From contig JACAEQ010000032.1 of NCBI GenBank assembly GCA_013388755.1, forward strand, positions 1 through 64,000: 64,000 nucleotides of DNA. The letters are read 5' to 3'. The notes below the pieces were generated by a model. It was not told the origin of the DNA and ran no database searches. It saw only the letters and a program-made list of their open reading frames with translations. How positions within the stretch are numbered: the stretch's first letter is position 1; the number at the start of each line of letters is the position of its first letter. The position numbers were made by a program, and so were the translations under genes. This DNA comes from Chloroflexota bacterium. Lineage in GTDB: Bacteria; Chloroflexota; Chloroflexia; Chloroflexales; Roseiflexaceae. This document shows, piece after piece, positions 40,709 through 49,750 of the stretch.

Positions 40709-43207
40709 ATGAAGGCTGTGGTGATGGCTGGCGGCGAAGGTTCACGCCTCCGACCCCTGACGATCAATCGTCCGAAACCAATGGTACCGATCGTCGATCG
40801 CCACGTCATGGCTCATATTATCGAACTCCTGAAACGACACGGCATTACGGATATCGTCGTTACGGTCCAGTACCTCGCAAATGTCATACAGGATCACTTC
40901 GGTGATGGCTCAGCGTCTGGCGTACATATCGAGTATTCGCTCGAAGAACAGCCGCTTGGAACCGCCGGCAGTGTCAAGAATGCCGAACATCTCCTGCGCG
41001 AGCCGTTTCTCGTAATTTCTGGCGATGCGCTGACCGATCTCGACCTTGGCAAGATCGTCGAATTTCATACCAGCCGTGCCGCAACGGCCACCATCACCCT
41101 GACCCGTGTCCCCAACCCGCTTGACTATGGCGTCGTCGTCGCCGATGAACGCGGGTATGTGCGCCAGTTCCTGGAAAAACCAAGCTGGGGCGAGGTATTC
41201 TCCGATACGGTCAATACCGGCATCTATGCCCTCACGCCAGAGATTTTCCGTTACATCGAAAAAGGCGCCTTTACCGACTGGTCAAAAGATGTCTTTCCGC
41301 GCATGTTACGCGATGGCAACGCGCCGCTGGGATATGTTGCCGACGGCTACTGGACCGATATCGGCACCATCGAGGAATACATGCGCGCCAGCCGCGATTA
41401 TATGCAGGGCAAGGTCAACCTGCCGCGCGTCGGCGAACGGATCTTTGACGATGTATGGGTGGAAGGTGATGTCGAAATCGCTCCCGACGCACAGTTCCAC
41501 GGGCCGGTGTTCCTCGGCCACGGCGTCAAGGTGAAAGGCGGCGCGATCATCCATGGCCCGACTGCCATTCGGGATTATACGATCGTTGATACACGCGCCA
41601 CGGTCGATCGCTCGATTATCTGGCGCAACTCGTATATCGGCGAGCGCGCCGAATTGCGTGGCGCGATTGTGCTGCGCCAGTGCAATATCAAGAGCCGGGT
41701 GGTACTGTTCGAGGGAACCGTCGTCGGCGATCAGACGATCATTAATGCCGGCGCGGTCATCGGCGCCAACGTCAAAATCTGGCCCAGCAAAGAGGTTGAT
41801 GAAGGCGCCACGATCAGTTCCAGCATCATCTGGGGATCGCAGGGGCGGCGCGTCCTGTTCGGGCGCTCGGGAATCTCAGGACTGGTCAATATCGATCTCA
41901 CGCCTGAGTTCGGCGCCAAGCTTGGCGCCGCCTTCGGCGCAACATTGCCACGCGGCGCAAGTGTCACCACCAGCCGCGATACACACTACACGCCGCGGAT
42001 GATCAAGCGTGGCCTGGTGGCAGGCCTGCCCTCGGCTGGCGTCAATGTTGCTGAGCTTCACGATGTACCGCTCCCCGTTGCGCGAATCATCACCCACGCC
42101 AGTGATGCAGCGGGAGGCATCCATGTACGCCTGTCGCCGCTCGACAGTCGCGTGGTTGACATCAAGTTCTTCGATGCTGACGGCCTCGATATTGATACAG
42201 CGACCGAACGCAAAATCGAAGGCATCTTCTTCCGTGAGGATTACCGGCGCGTCTATCTTGATGAAATCGGGCGTATCAACGAAGTCGAGCATATCAGCAA
42301 AACCTACACCGACGCATTCTTCCGCGCGCTGCGCACTGATGCGCTTGCGGCCATTGCGCGCAATTTCCACCTGGTGGTTGATTACGCCAATACCAATGCC
42401 TCCACCATTCTGCCACCTATTCTCCGCTGGCTTGGGATCGATACGGTCGAACTGAATGCCAATCTCGACGCCCAGTTACTATTTCAGACACCACAGCAGT
42501 TCGAAGAGGGCATGGAGCGGCTGGCGCGGATCGTACCGGTCCTTGATGCATCCTTCGGTGTACGGCTCGATGCGAGCGGCGAAAAGGTGTTCCTGGTCGA
42601 TGATACTGGTCGGCGCCTGCCGGGTGTGCAGGCGCTGGCCGCAGTAACGGCGCTGGTTATGGCAGTAAATGGCGGCGGCACGGTTGCCGTCCCGGTCACC
42701 GCGCCGCGCGCATTCGAGGAAATTGCCGCACGTTATGGCGGGCACATCGTGCGAACGCGCACGACGCTCGGCGCGCTGATGCGTACGGCAGCCGCAAATC
42801 GCGACATGTTGCTGCTTGGCGACGGCACCGGCAACCTGATCTTTCCCGCGTATTACCCGATTTCCGATGGGTTGTTCGCAACCGTAAAGCTCATCGAGTT
42901 GCTGGCGCTGCGCAATGCCCGCCTCTCCGAGATCATCCGCGATCTCCCGCGTTACTCAATGAGCCAGGCGCGCGTCCCCTGTCGCTGGGAATTCAAAGGC
43001 AAGGTGATGCGCATCCTGAACCAGCAGTACCAGGATCGCAAGCTTGACCAGGTCGACGGCGTGAAAATTGACCTGGGCGATGAATGGGTGCTGATCCTCC
43101 CGGATCCGGACGGGCCATTCTTCCATGTGATCGCTGAGGGAAGCAGCGATGAGCAGGCGCGGGTGCTGGCCGAGAAGTACGCCGGCCTGGTCACCGGTCT
43201 GCAGTAA
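40709..43207 (+). CDS. Mannose-1-phosphate guanylyltransferase/phosphomannomutase-like fusion
   Basis: An 832-residue three-part protein. Residues 1-235 are a sugar nucleotidyltransferase ([54 protein letters not shown]). Residues 250-370 are left-handed beta-helix hexapeptide repeats. Residues 380-830 resemble phosphomannomutase, but the phosphoserine loop (TxSHNP) reads [13 protein letters not shown] and the metal loop (DGDxDR) reads [12 protein letters not shown], so mutase activity is doubtful. The fusion type is known in cyanobacteria and other phyla. It should make GDP-mannose or a related NDP-sugar for surface glycans. ATG at 40709 is followed directly by the NTP-binding motif. Monocistronic, convergent with cdd. 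Confidence 0.88.
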   Translation: MKAVVMAGGEGSRLRPLTINRPKPMVPIVDRHVMAHIIELLKRHGITDIVVTVQYLANVIQDHFGDGSASGVHIEYSLEEQPLGTAGSVKNAEHLLREPFLVISGDALTDLDLGKIVEFHTSRAATATITLTRVPNPLDYGVVVADERGYVRQFLEKPSWGEVFSDTVNTGIYALTPEIFRYIEKGAFTDWSKDVFPRMLRDGNAPLGYVADGYWTDIGTIEEYMRASRDYMQGKVNLPRVGERIFDDVWVEGDVEIAPDAQFHGPVFLGHGVKVKGGAIIHGPTAIRDYTIVDTRATVDRSIIWRNSYIGERAELRGAIVLRQCNIKSRVVLFEGTVVGDQTIINAGAVIGANVKIWPSKEVDEGATISSSIIWGSQGRRVLFGRSGISGLVNIDLTPEFGAKLGAAFGATLPRGASVTTSRDTHYTPRMIKRGLVAGLPSAGVNVAELHDVPLPVARIITHASDAAGGIHVRLSPLDSRVVDIKFFDADGLDIDTATERKIEGIFFREDYRRVYLDEIGRINEVEHISKTYTDAFFRALRTDALAAIARNFHLVVDYANTNASTILPPILRWLGIDTVELNANLDAQLLFQTPQQFEEGMERLARIVPVLDASFGVRLDASGEKVFLVDDTGRRLPGVQALAAVTALVMAVNGGGTVAVPVTAPRAFEEIAARYGGHIVRTRTTLGALMRTAAANRDMLLLGDGTGNLIFPAYYPISDGLFATVKLIELLALRNARLSEIIRDLPRYSMSQARVPCRWEFKGKVMRILNQQYQDRKLDQVDGVKIDLGDEWVLILPDPDGPFFHVIAEGSSDEQARVLAEKYAGLVTGLQ

Positions 43208-43485
43208 CTGGTTGCCAGGCGTCTCGAACGCTCTGCAACCATACACCGGTGTGATTGCGGGTCGGGCACGGCGCGTCTGGACGCGGCCGACACGGGTTCA
43301 TGCCCCAACAGATCGCCTGGAACGTCACCGGTCCAGCTTCCCGGAAGTTCGCACGTTGCCGGGCGCCTCTCATGGTGGTGCGCGACCGCCATCGTTATCC
43401 TGCGCCAGCTTCCGGGGAGCCTGTTTCCGCGATTCGCAGACCAGAGCTCCTTGCGCGCATGCAGGATGCTGTACCGGTAGCGCCA

Positions 43486-43905
43486 TCACCTGTTGACCTG
43501 TGGCAGGCTGGCAGGATCGAAGCCGTCGGGCAGCAACTCGTGCGCAAACGTCACGCGCAGCATGCCGTGCAGATTGGCGAGTACCACGATTGCGCGCGGC
43601 GCCAGTTCGAAGATCACCTGGCGGCAACTACCGCATGGACTGACCGGCCCGGGGGTATCGGCGATCACTGCCAGCCCGATGATGTCGCGCTCACCCGCCG
43701 CATACGCGCCGTACAACGCCGTGCGCTCAGCACAGATCGTGACCGGGTAGGCGGCATTCTCGATATTGCAGCCAGGGAAGATCATGCCGGACGCAGTGCG
43801 CACCGCCGCGCCAACCGCGAAATGCGAGTATGGGCAGTACGCACGTTCGCGCACCATGCGCGCCGCCTCCAGCAACTCAACCAGCGCAGGCGCGATATCA
43901 TTCAT
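43486..43905 (-). CDS. cdd: Cytidine deaminase
   Basis: A 139-residue homotetrameric-type cytidine deaminase, converting cytidine/deoxycytidine to uridine forms. Zinc-site motifs: CNIENAAYPVTICAERTAL (Cys and catalytic Glu, about 45-63) and SPCGSCRQVIFEL (two Cys, about 87-99). Start: ATG 43905 with GAGGAA nine bases upstream; it overlaps the last 8 nt of the CorC-like gene (ATG within GATGAATGA), so translation is coupled. Last gene of the prs-corC-cdd group. Confidence 0.96.
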   Translation of the reverse strand: MNDIAPALVELLEAARMVRERAYCPYSHFAVGAAVRTASGMIFPGCNIENAAYPVTICAERTALYGAYAAGERDIIGLAVIADTPGPVSPCGSCRQVIFELAPRAIVVLANLHGMLRVTFAHELLPDGFDPASLPQVNR

Positions 43906-45223
43906 CACCGATTTCCTCGCCGCGCGCACTGTTCATTTCGACTTCCTGCGCTGGGCGATAACTCAGACGCAACCGGCGAGGTCGCAGGCCATCAACAGAG
44001 AGTACCGTAATCGTCACACCTTCCGCCGGGTAGACCTCGTCGCCAACTTTCGGCACCCGACCGAGGTGCTCGAACACCACACCGCCGATACGATCCGACT
44101 CTTCCGATGCCAGGCGCAACCCGGTCAGATCATTAATATCGTCAATCGGTACCCGCGCATCAATCTCGAGTTCGCCGGCGCCCAGCTCCTTGATTGGCGG
44201 CTCGTCCACATCGTATTCATCCTGGATCTCGCCAACAATCTCCTCAATCACATCTTCGATGGTCACCAGACCGGCGGTACCGCCATACTCATCCACAACA
44301 ATCGCAAGATGCACCTTGCGGGCCTGGAGATCCTTCAGCAGGACATCAACCTTCATGGTATCCGGCACAAAGTAGGCAGTGCGCAGGAGGGGGCCAAGCT
44401 GCGCATCGCGCCGTTCGGAGCGCAACCAGAGCAATAGATCCTTGGCATACAACATGCCGACCACATGATCGATCGTCTCGCGATAGACCGGAATACGCGA
44501 GTGCCCTTTGGCGATCACAATGTTCAGGGCCTCGTCCACCGTAGCAGTTTCTTCCAGCGCAACAATATCCACACGCGGGATCATCACTTCACGCACGGTC
44601 GTGTCGCCAAACGAGAAAATCCCTTCAATCATCTCGCGTTCATCAGGCTCGATGAGGCCTTCCTCTTCACCCACGTTCACCAGCAGGCGCAATTCTTCTT
44701 CCGTCACCAGCGGCGTTGGCGGCGCGGCGCGGCCACTGACGAGGCGGATGAGCGGGCGCGTCAGCAGGCCGACCAGCCACACCAGTGGCGAGATCAACTG
44801 GGCGCCAAGCGCCATAGGGCCGGCAAGCAGACGCGCCGCAGCAGTGGGATGGGTGATGGCCAGCGCCTTGGGTAGCGCCTCGGCAAAGATCAGAATGAGG
44901 AGCAGAAGCCCGCCCAGCGCAGCGATCCGCTGCCAGAGCGGTTGCGTGCCAACCAGGCGCAACACAAGCGCCGTCGCGACAATGGTCGCCATGCTATTCA
45001 GCAACAGGATCGTCGCCTTGAATTGATAGGGTTCTGTCAGCAGGCGATCGATAAGTTGCGCCCGGCGCGCATCAATCTCGTGCAACAGGCCCAGGCGATG
45101 GCGGCCAATGGCGGTCATTGCCGCATCCACCGCTGACGTAAATGCCAGCAGAAGTACGCACAGCACAATACCTGCGATGACCAGGCCAGTCTCAACATCC
45201 AAGGGTACTTGTTCCTCAACCAC
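43898..45223 (-). CDS. CNNM/CorC-type hemolysin-family membrane protein
   Basis: A 441-residue protein with a four-helix CNNM/DUF21 membrane domain (about 8-185), paired CBS domains (about 205-325) and a C-terminal CorC_HlyC domain (about 345-425). Motifs: REVMIPRVDIVALEE at CBS1, HLAIVVDEYGGTAGLVTIEDV at CBS2, then EEIVGEIQDEYD. Members take part in Mg/Co efflux or sensing; earlier names as hemolysins are historical. Start unclear: GTG 45223, or TTG 45202 nine bases after GAGGAA, which would shorten the N-terminus by seven residues. 49 nt after prs. Confidence 0.92.
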   Translation of the reverse strand: MVEEQVPLDVETGLVIAGIVLCVLLLAFTSAVDAAMTAIGRHRLGLLHEIDARRAQLIDRLLTEPYQFKATILLLNSMATIVATALVLRLVGTQPLWQRIAALGGLLLLILIFAEALPKALAITHPTAAARLLAGPMALGAQLISPLVWLVGLLTRPLIRLVSGRAAPPTPLVTEEELRLLVNVGEEEGLIEPDEREMIEGIFSFGDTTVREVMIPRVDIVALEETATVDEALNIVIAKGHSRIPVYRETIDHVVGMLYAKDLLLWLRSERRDAQLGPLLRTAYFVPDTMKVDVLLKDLQARKVHLAIVVDEYGGTAGLVTIEDVIEEIVGEIQDEYDVDEPPIKELGAGELEIDARVPIDDINDLTGLRLASEESDRIGGVVFEHLGRVPKVGDEVYPAEGVTITVLSVDGLRPRRLRLSYRPAQEVEMNSARGEEIGDE

Positions 45224-45272
45224 GCGATTGCGCTGGCGGCCTCAGCCGTACATAGCCATCGCCAGGCACGAC

Positions 45273-46211
45273 TCACGAAAACAGCGCGCTCAATGACAGG
45301 TCCTTGTGAATACGTATGATTGCTTCAGCAAATAACGGCGCAACACTGATTGCGCGAATGCGCGCCTCGCGACATCGCTCAGGCAACGGGATCGTATTGG
45401 TCACGATCGTCTCGACCAGCACCGACCGCGCGATAATTTCCGTCGCCTCGCCAGCGAAAATCCCGTGGGTTGCGCAGGCATAGACTGCCACAGCGCCGCG
45501 TTCGCGCAATGCGCGCGCAGCCTCGGCCAGCGTTCCTCCGGTGGAGATCATGTCGTCAACGATCACTGCCGTCTTGCCTTCGACATCACCGACCATATCC
45601 AGCATTTCGGCCACATCGGGTTGCGGGCGCTGCTTGGCGATTATCGCCAGACCGGCGCCAATCCGCTCACGGAAGCTATTGGCGCGCCCCACACCACCTG
45701 CATCGGGTGAGACGACGACGACGCGCAAGAGGCCCATGTCGCGAATATGTTCGGCCAGGATCGGCCCGGCTTGCAGGTGATCGACGGGAATATCGAAGAA
45801 CCCTTCAATCGCAGGGGCGTGCAGATCCATGGTCAGAACACGGTCGGCGCCGGCGGTGCGAATAAGGTTGGCAACCAGTTTCGCCGAGATCGGTTCGCGA
45901 CCGGTGGTTTTCTTTTCCTGTTTTGCGTAGCCGTAGTACGGGATCACAGCGGTGACACGCGCCGCCGATGCACGCCGCAACGCGTCGATCAGCAACAGGA
46001 GCTCCATCAGATTGTGGTTGACGGGCGTACACGTTGATTGCACGACGAACACATCGGAGCCGCGAACATTCTCTTCCACCTTCACGCGCGTTTCGCCATT
46101 TTTGAAGGTGCCGACCATCGCACGGCCAAGGTTGATATTGAGGTGGGCGGCAATCTCCTGTGCCAGAGGCCGGTTTGCATTGCCGCTGAAGATCTGTAAA
46201 CGCCCTTCCAT
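45273..46211 (-). CDS. prs: Ribose-phosphate pyrophosphokinase
   Basis: A 312-residue PRPP synthetase, forming 5-phosphoribosyl-diphosphate from ribose-5-phosphate and ATP. Signature and active-site blocks: NGETRVKVEENVRGSDVFV, IPYYGYAKQEKKTTGREPIS (flexible loop), VLTMDLHAPAIEGFFDIPVD, VSPDAGGVGRA, and the PRPP loop IVDDMISTGGT. The loop reads KQEKKTTGRE rather than the common RQDRKARSRE, a conservative change. Length normal. It follows glmU by 52 nt, a common bacterial order. PRPP feeds nucleotides, His and Trp. Confidence 0.96.
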   Translation of the reverse strand: MEGRLQIFSGNANRPLAQEIAAHLNINLGRAMVGTFKNGETRVKVEENVRGSDVFVVQSTCTPVNHNLMELLLLIDALRRASAARVTAVIPYYGYAKQEKKTTGREPISAKLVANLIRTAGADRVLTMDLHAPAIEGFFDIPVDHLQAGPILAEHIRDMGLLRVVVVSPDAGGVGRANSFRERIGAGLAIIAKQRPQPDVAEMLDMVGDVEGKTAVIVDDMISTGGTLAEAARALRERGAVAVYACATHGIFAGEATEIIARSVLVETIVTNTIPLPERCREARIRAISVAPLFAEAIIRIHKDLSLSALFS

Positions 46212-46263
46212 AAGGCTTGATCAACTCCGGATGAACCTGACGATCTATCAAACGACCAGCCGG

Positions 46264-47274
46264 TTACGTCTGTAGATGGGTGAATGGCCCGATATCCGCA
46301 TTGGCTGCAATCACAGCACCTTCGGCGAGCGTATAACGTATACGCGCCCCGTCGGCGACGGTTGTATCTACCAGCAATGTGTGCGGCCCGATGGTACACT
46401 GCGCGCCAACACGCGTTGCGCCGCGCAACATGGTTCCCGGCAGTAATGTCGTGTCCTGGCCGACCACCACACCAACATCAACATAGGTTGCTGCGGGATC
46501 GAGAATCGTCACACCACTGCGCATCAACGCATCAAGCAAACGTGTTTGCAGCACCCGCTCAACCTGCGCCAGTTGTGCACGGTCGTTCACACCCCAGGCC
46601 TCGGTTGGATCTGTGGCAGGCAGCGCTGCGACCGCGCCGACGCCGCCATCCTCAATCGCGAGCGCAATCAGATCGGTCAGGTAATACTCCCCCTTGACCG
46701 GGCTACGCTGCACGCGATCGAGCGCCTGCCACATCCAGGCGGCGTCGAAACACATCGCGCCACTGTTCACTTCGCGGATCGCACGCTGCTCCTCGGTCGC
46801 ATCCCGCTCTTCGACGATCGCGGTCACCTGGCCGGCGGCATCGCGTACCACCCGGCCATAACCGGCAGGCGGATCGGCAATGAAACTCAGCAACGCCACC
46901 AGTGCGCCGCGCGCCCGGCGCAACGCCACAACCGCCTGCAGCGTCTCGGGTCGAACAAGCGGCGCATCACCAAGCAGCACCAGCACCTCGTCGCAGCGAT
47001 CGCGCAACACAGGGCGCGCCTGGAGCGCGGCGTGACCGGTGCCAAGGCGTTCGGCCTGAACGACATAGAGATACTTCTCGCCAAACTGTGCACGAACCCG
47101 TTCGACCGTCTCGCGCGCAAGCACCACAACACTCGCCACGGGCGCCAGGGCGTCGGCAGCGGCAAGAATGTGGCCCAGCAGCGGGCGCCCGCAGAGTGGA
47201 TGCAACACCTTCGGCAGCGATGAACGCATACGCGTGCCTTCACCGGCGGCCAGAATAATGACGCTGAGTTTCAC
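46264..47274 (-). CDS. GlmU-like UDP-GlcNAc pyrophosphorylase, short form
   Basis: A 336-residue protein matching the N-terminal half of GlmU. The uridylyltransferase domain has LAAGEGTRMRSSLPKVLHPL, GTGHAALQARPVL, VLLGDAPLVRPETL, GYGRVVRD, VKGEYYLTDL and AWGVNDRAQLAQVE. The left-handed beta-helix ends after about 85 residues at ANADIGPFTHLQT, where full-length GlmU (about 456 residues) continues into the acetyltransferase active site. So the uridylyltransferase step is supported and the acetyltransferase step is not; past the stop no remnant coding sequence is seen. Start: GTG 47274 (VKLSVIILAAG); a longer frame would run through the tRNA gene. Downstream of tRNA-Gln, before prs. Confidence 0.88.
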   Translation of the reverse strand: MKLSVIILAAGEGTRMRSSLPKVLHPLCGRPLLGHILAAADALAPVASVVVLARETVERVRAQFGEKYLYVVQAERLGTGHAALQARPVLRDRCDEVLVLLGDAPLVRPETLQAVVALRRARGALVALLSFIADPPAGYGRVVRDAAGQVTAIVEERDATEEQRAIREVNSGAMCFDAAWMWQALDRVQRSPVKGEYYLTDLIALAIEDGGVGAVAALPATDPTEAWGVNDRAQLAQVERVLQTRLLDALMRSGVTILDPAATYVDVGVVVGQDTTLLPGTMLRGATRVGAQCTIGPHTLLVDTTVADGARIRYTLAEGAVIAANADIGPFTHLQT

Positions 47275-47340
47275 GACAGTGAAGAAGGGGACCACCAGGA
47301 GGGGTTTCCCCAGTGATCCCCCATGCAACTTGTCCTTCTC

Positions 47341-47428
47341 CAGCGGCACGCAGCAACCGTGATCCGTGGATGCGCCCGTGCCTGCGCGCCGCGCGCCCCA
47401 TCGAGGCGCAAGATGTTTGCACGTTGCT
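47341..47428 (-). repeat. 90-nt leader element, copy 2
   Basis: Minus-strand ends AGCAACGTGCAAACATCTTG and GGATCACGGTTGCTGC. It starts 4 nt after the tRNA-Gln CCA and ends 67 nt before the glmU GTG. AGCAACGTG pairs with CACGGTTGCT (one bulged G). It matches copy 1 (39563-39652) over its whole length. Confidence 0.55.
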
Positions 47429-47432
47429 ATGG

Positions 47433-47506
47433 TGGCTGCCGGGCCAGGATTCGAACCTGGACAGACGGATCCAAAGTCCGCCGTGCTGCCATTACACAAC
47501 CCGGCA
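47433..47506 (-). tRNA. tRNA-Gln (anticodon UUG)
   Basis: A 74-nt cloverleaf with CCA encoded. Acceptor stem TGCCGGG (47500-47506) with CCCGGCA; D region TTGTGTAATGGCAGCAC; anticodon arm GCGGA-CTTTGGA-TCCGT with anticodon TTG; T arm CCAGG-TTCGAAT-CCTGG; discriminator G. This reads CAA (and CAG by wobble). A TATAAT (minus strand, 47544-47549) lies 38 nt upstream of the tRNA 5' end. Confidence 0.97.
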
Positions 47507-47543
47507 TCTTCGCGCCATCAGTTTCAGGCACTATGGCATTTCC

Positions 47544-47549
47544 ATTATA
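47544..47549 (-). promoter_or_regulatory. -10 box overlapping the folD stop codon
   Basis: Minus-strand TATAAT, whose last bases hold the TAA of folD (CTA TAA TGG). It would serve the tRNA-Gln gene. The -35 at 17 nt is poor, so this is a candidate. Confidence 0.4.
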
Positions 47550-48438
47550 GCACACGGGTCGCATCTCTCGGCGATGAATCAGCCTGCCGTGCCCAGGTAT
47601 GCGCCGCGCGGAGGACGTTGCGCAACAGCATCATATTGGTCACCGGCCCGGTACCGCCTGGCACCGGCGTGATCGCCGCGGCAACCTCCACCACGCTGGC
47701 GAAATCGACATCGCCAACCACACGGCCATCGTCCAGCACGTTGATGCCGAAATCAACGACGACGGCGCCAGGTTTCACCATGGCGCCGGTGATCAGCCCC
47801 GGCTTGCCGGTGGCAGCCACCACAATGTCGGCTTCGCGCACAACGGCGGCCAGGTCGGTGGTGCGCGAGTGGGCAATGGTAACCGTTGCATGCTCTTGTA
47901 GCAGCAGGAAGGCCATCGGTTTACCGACAACAACGCTGCGCCCGACAACCGTGGCGCGGCGCCCCTTGAGCGGCACACCATTGCGCAACAGCAATTCCAG
48001 ACCACCCGCAGGAGTGTTCGGCACCATGCCTGGCTGCCCGATCGCCAGCAATCCTGCATTGTAGGGATGAATGCCGTCGACATCCTTGCGCGGATCGATC
48101 TGGGCAATCGCTCCCGCAGCATCAAGACCGGCCGGCAACGGCATGTGCAGGAGGACCCCGCTCACTGCCGGGTCGGCGCTGAGGGAGCGCAGCGTTTCTT
48201 CCAGCCCTGCCTGGGAGGTGGCGGCGGGCAGCGTCTGATCCTGGAAGGCGATGCCAACATCGTCACATCCTTTGCGGATCGTGCGCGCATAGCGCTCGGA
48301 TGCCGGATCACCCGCAACCTGCACGACGGCAAGCGTGGGAGAAAAACCCATCGCGCGAGTAAACGTCTGCACATCGGCGCGCAACTCCTCGCGCAGGGTT
48401 TTCGCCAGTGCACGGCCATCGAGGATCGTTGCAGTCAT
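47545..48438 (-). CDS. folD: FolD bifunctional methylene-THF dehydrogenase/cyclohydrolase
   Basis: A 297-residue enzyme that interconverts 5,10-methylene-THF, 5,10-methenyl-THF and 10-formyl-THF with NADP. Motifs: [20 protein letters not shown] (substrate site; the catalytic Lys is in RKGC), [45 protein letters not shown] (cofactor), and [15 protein letters not shown] near the C-terminus. Start ATG 48438 by family alignment; the frame is open further upstream without similarity. The stop codon lies in the presumed -10 box of the tRNA-Gln gene. Confidence 0.96.
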   Translation of the reverse strand: MTATILDGRALAKTLREELRADVQTFTRAMGFSPTLAVVQVAGDPASERYARTIRKGCDDVGIAFQDQTLPAATSQAGLEETLRSLSADPAVSGVLLHMPLPAGLDAAGAIAQIDPRKDVDGIHPYNAGLLAIGQPGMVPNTPAGGLELLLRNGVPLKGRRATVVGRSVVVGKPMAFLLLQEHATVTIAHSRTTDLAAVVREADIVVAATGKPGLITGAMVKPGAVVVDFGINVLDDGRVVGDVDFASVVEVAAAITPVPGGTGPVTNMMLLRNVLRAAHTWARQADSSPRDATRVL

Positions 48439-48709
48439 AGCTCGTGTTCCCTGTTTCTTCGATATAGCAGAGTTGCTTCTATTCTGGAGGACGATATGCT
48501 CGTGACAGAAGGAGCGATGGGTTGCGGTGGCACAGCCGCCGCGACCCATCGCCGTCGATCGCCCCTTCCCGGCATGTGAGGAAGAGACGGATGACATCCG
48601 GATGTCTCGTGCAACAGCCCCGATCGTCAGTATCATGCTGCCGCAGGCAAGATCTACCGCCAGTGTTATTATACGCGCGACATACATCCTGCCGAATGGA
48701 GCACGTACC
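48439..48709. other. Divergent region of folD and threonine aldolase
   Basis: About 270 bp. It should hold both promoters; a TATTAT (48667-48672) suits the + strand and a TATATC on the minus strand suits folD, each lacking a good -35. No hairpin or repeat was recognised. Confidence 0.4.
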
Positions 48710-49750
48710 ATGCCACAGAAAACGATCGATCTCCGTAGCGATACGGTCACGCTGCCCACATCCGCAATGCGCTCGGCAATGGCGCGCGCCGAACTCGGCG
48801 ACGACGTCTATGGCGAAGATCCGACCGTCAACCGGCTGGAGGCACTGGCCGCCGAACGCGTCGGCAAGCAGGCTGCCATGCTGACACCCAGCGGGACGAT
48901 GGGCAACCTCTGTGCGCTGCTGGCGCATTGCGGCCGCGGCGATGAGGCAATTGTCGGCGACGGATCGCACATTTACAATTACGAAGGCGGGGGTGCATCG
49001 GCGCTTGGCGGTATCGTGTACCACGTCCTCCCCAACCAACCCGATGGAACGCTTGCACTCGACCACCTGCGCGCGGCGGTGCGCTGGCTCGACGATCCCC
49101 ACTCGGCGCAGACACGGCTGATCTGCCTTGAGAATACGCATAACCACTGCGGCGGTACGGTCCTCCCACCGGCCTACATGGCCGACGTGGCGCGCCTGGC
49201 TCGCGAGCGTGGCCTGGCGATACATCTCGACGGCGCGCGGCTGTTTAATGCCGCCGTGGCGCTCGGCATTGACGCGCGGGAGATCACGCGTCACGTTGAT
49301 AGCGTTCAGTTCTGCTTATCCAAGGGCCTCTCGGCGCCGGTTGGTTCGCTGTTATGCGGTGATGCCGACTTTATCAAACGCGCCCGTCGCGCGCGAAAGA
49401 TGCTGGGGGGTGGGATGCGCCAGGCCGGCGTCATTGCCGCCGCCGGAATCGTGGCCCTCGAAACCATGATCGACCGCCTTGCCGAAGACCATGCCAACGC
49501 GCGCATACTCGCCGAAGGGCTGGCCGGTCTTCCGCAGATCGCCATCGATCTGGAGCGGGTGCAGACTGATATTGTCATCTTTGAACTGCGGAATGGTATG
49601 GATGCCGACACGTTCGTTCACCGGCTACGTGCGCGCGGCGTACTTGTAGGCGACATGGGAGGCGAGCGCATCCGCGCCGTCACCCACTACGGCATTGACG
49701 CCGGCGACATTGAGCAGGCGCTCGATGTCATCAGCAGCGTGCTTGTGTGA
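48710..49750 (+). CDS. Low-specificity L-threonine aldolase
   Basis: A 346-residue PLP enzyme of fold type I, cleaving threonine or allo-threonine to glycine and acetaldehyde. Seen: [12 protein letters not shown] at the start, [38 protein letters not shown], the PLP Asp in [16 protein letters not shown], and the Schiff-base Lys in [17 protein letters not shown] 48710 with GGAG eight bases upstream. Its TGA abuts the stop codon of the convergent O-antigen ligase-like gene with no spacer. Glycine made here could feed one-carbon metabolism next to folD (inference). Confidence 0.94.
   Translation: MPQKTIDLRSDTVTLPTSAMRSAMARAELGDDVYGEDPTVNRLEALAAERVGKQAAMLTPSGTMGNLCALLAHCGRGDEAIVGDGSHIYNYEGGGASALGGIVYHVLPNQPDGTLALDHLRAAVRWLDDPHSAQTRLICLENTHNHCGGTVLPPAYMADVARLARERGLAIHLDGARLFNAAVALGIDAREITRHVDSVQFCLSKGLSAPVGSLLCGDADFIKRARRARKMLGGGMRQAGVIAAAGIVALETMIDRLAEDHANARILAEGLAGLPQIAIDLERVQTDIVIFELRNGMDADTFVHRLRARGVLVGDMGGERIRAVTHYGIDAGDIEQALDVISSVLV

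Noticed and set aside
43208-43485. Possible small gene or RNA between the nucleotidyltransferase fusion gene and cdd
   Set aside because: Several short frames but none with a start signal; it holds a CTTCCCGGAAG palindrome and a weak GCACGTTGCC likeness to the leader element, too little to call.
47275-47499. Upstream extension of the GlmU-like protein across the tRNA gene
   Set aside because: It would read through tRNA-Gln on the same strand; the GTG at 47274 begins right at the nucleotide-binding motif.
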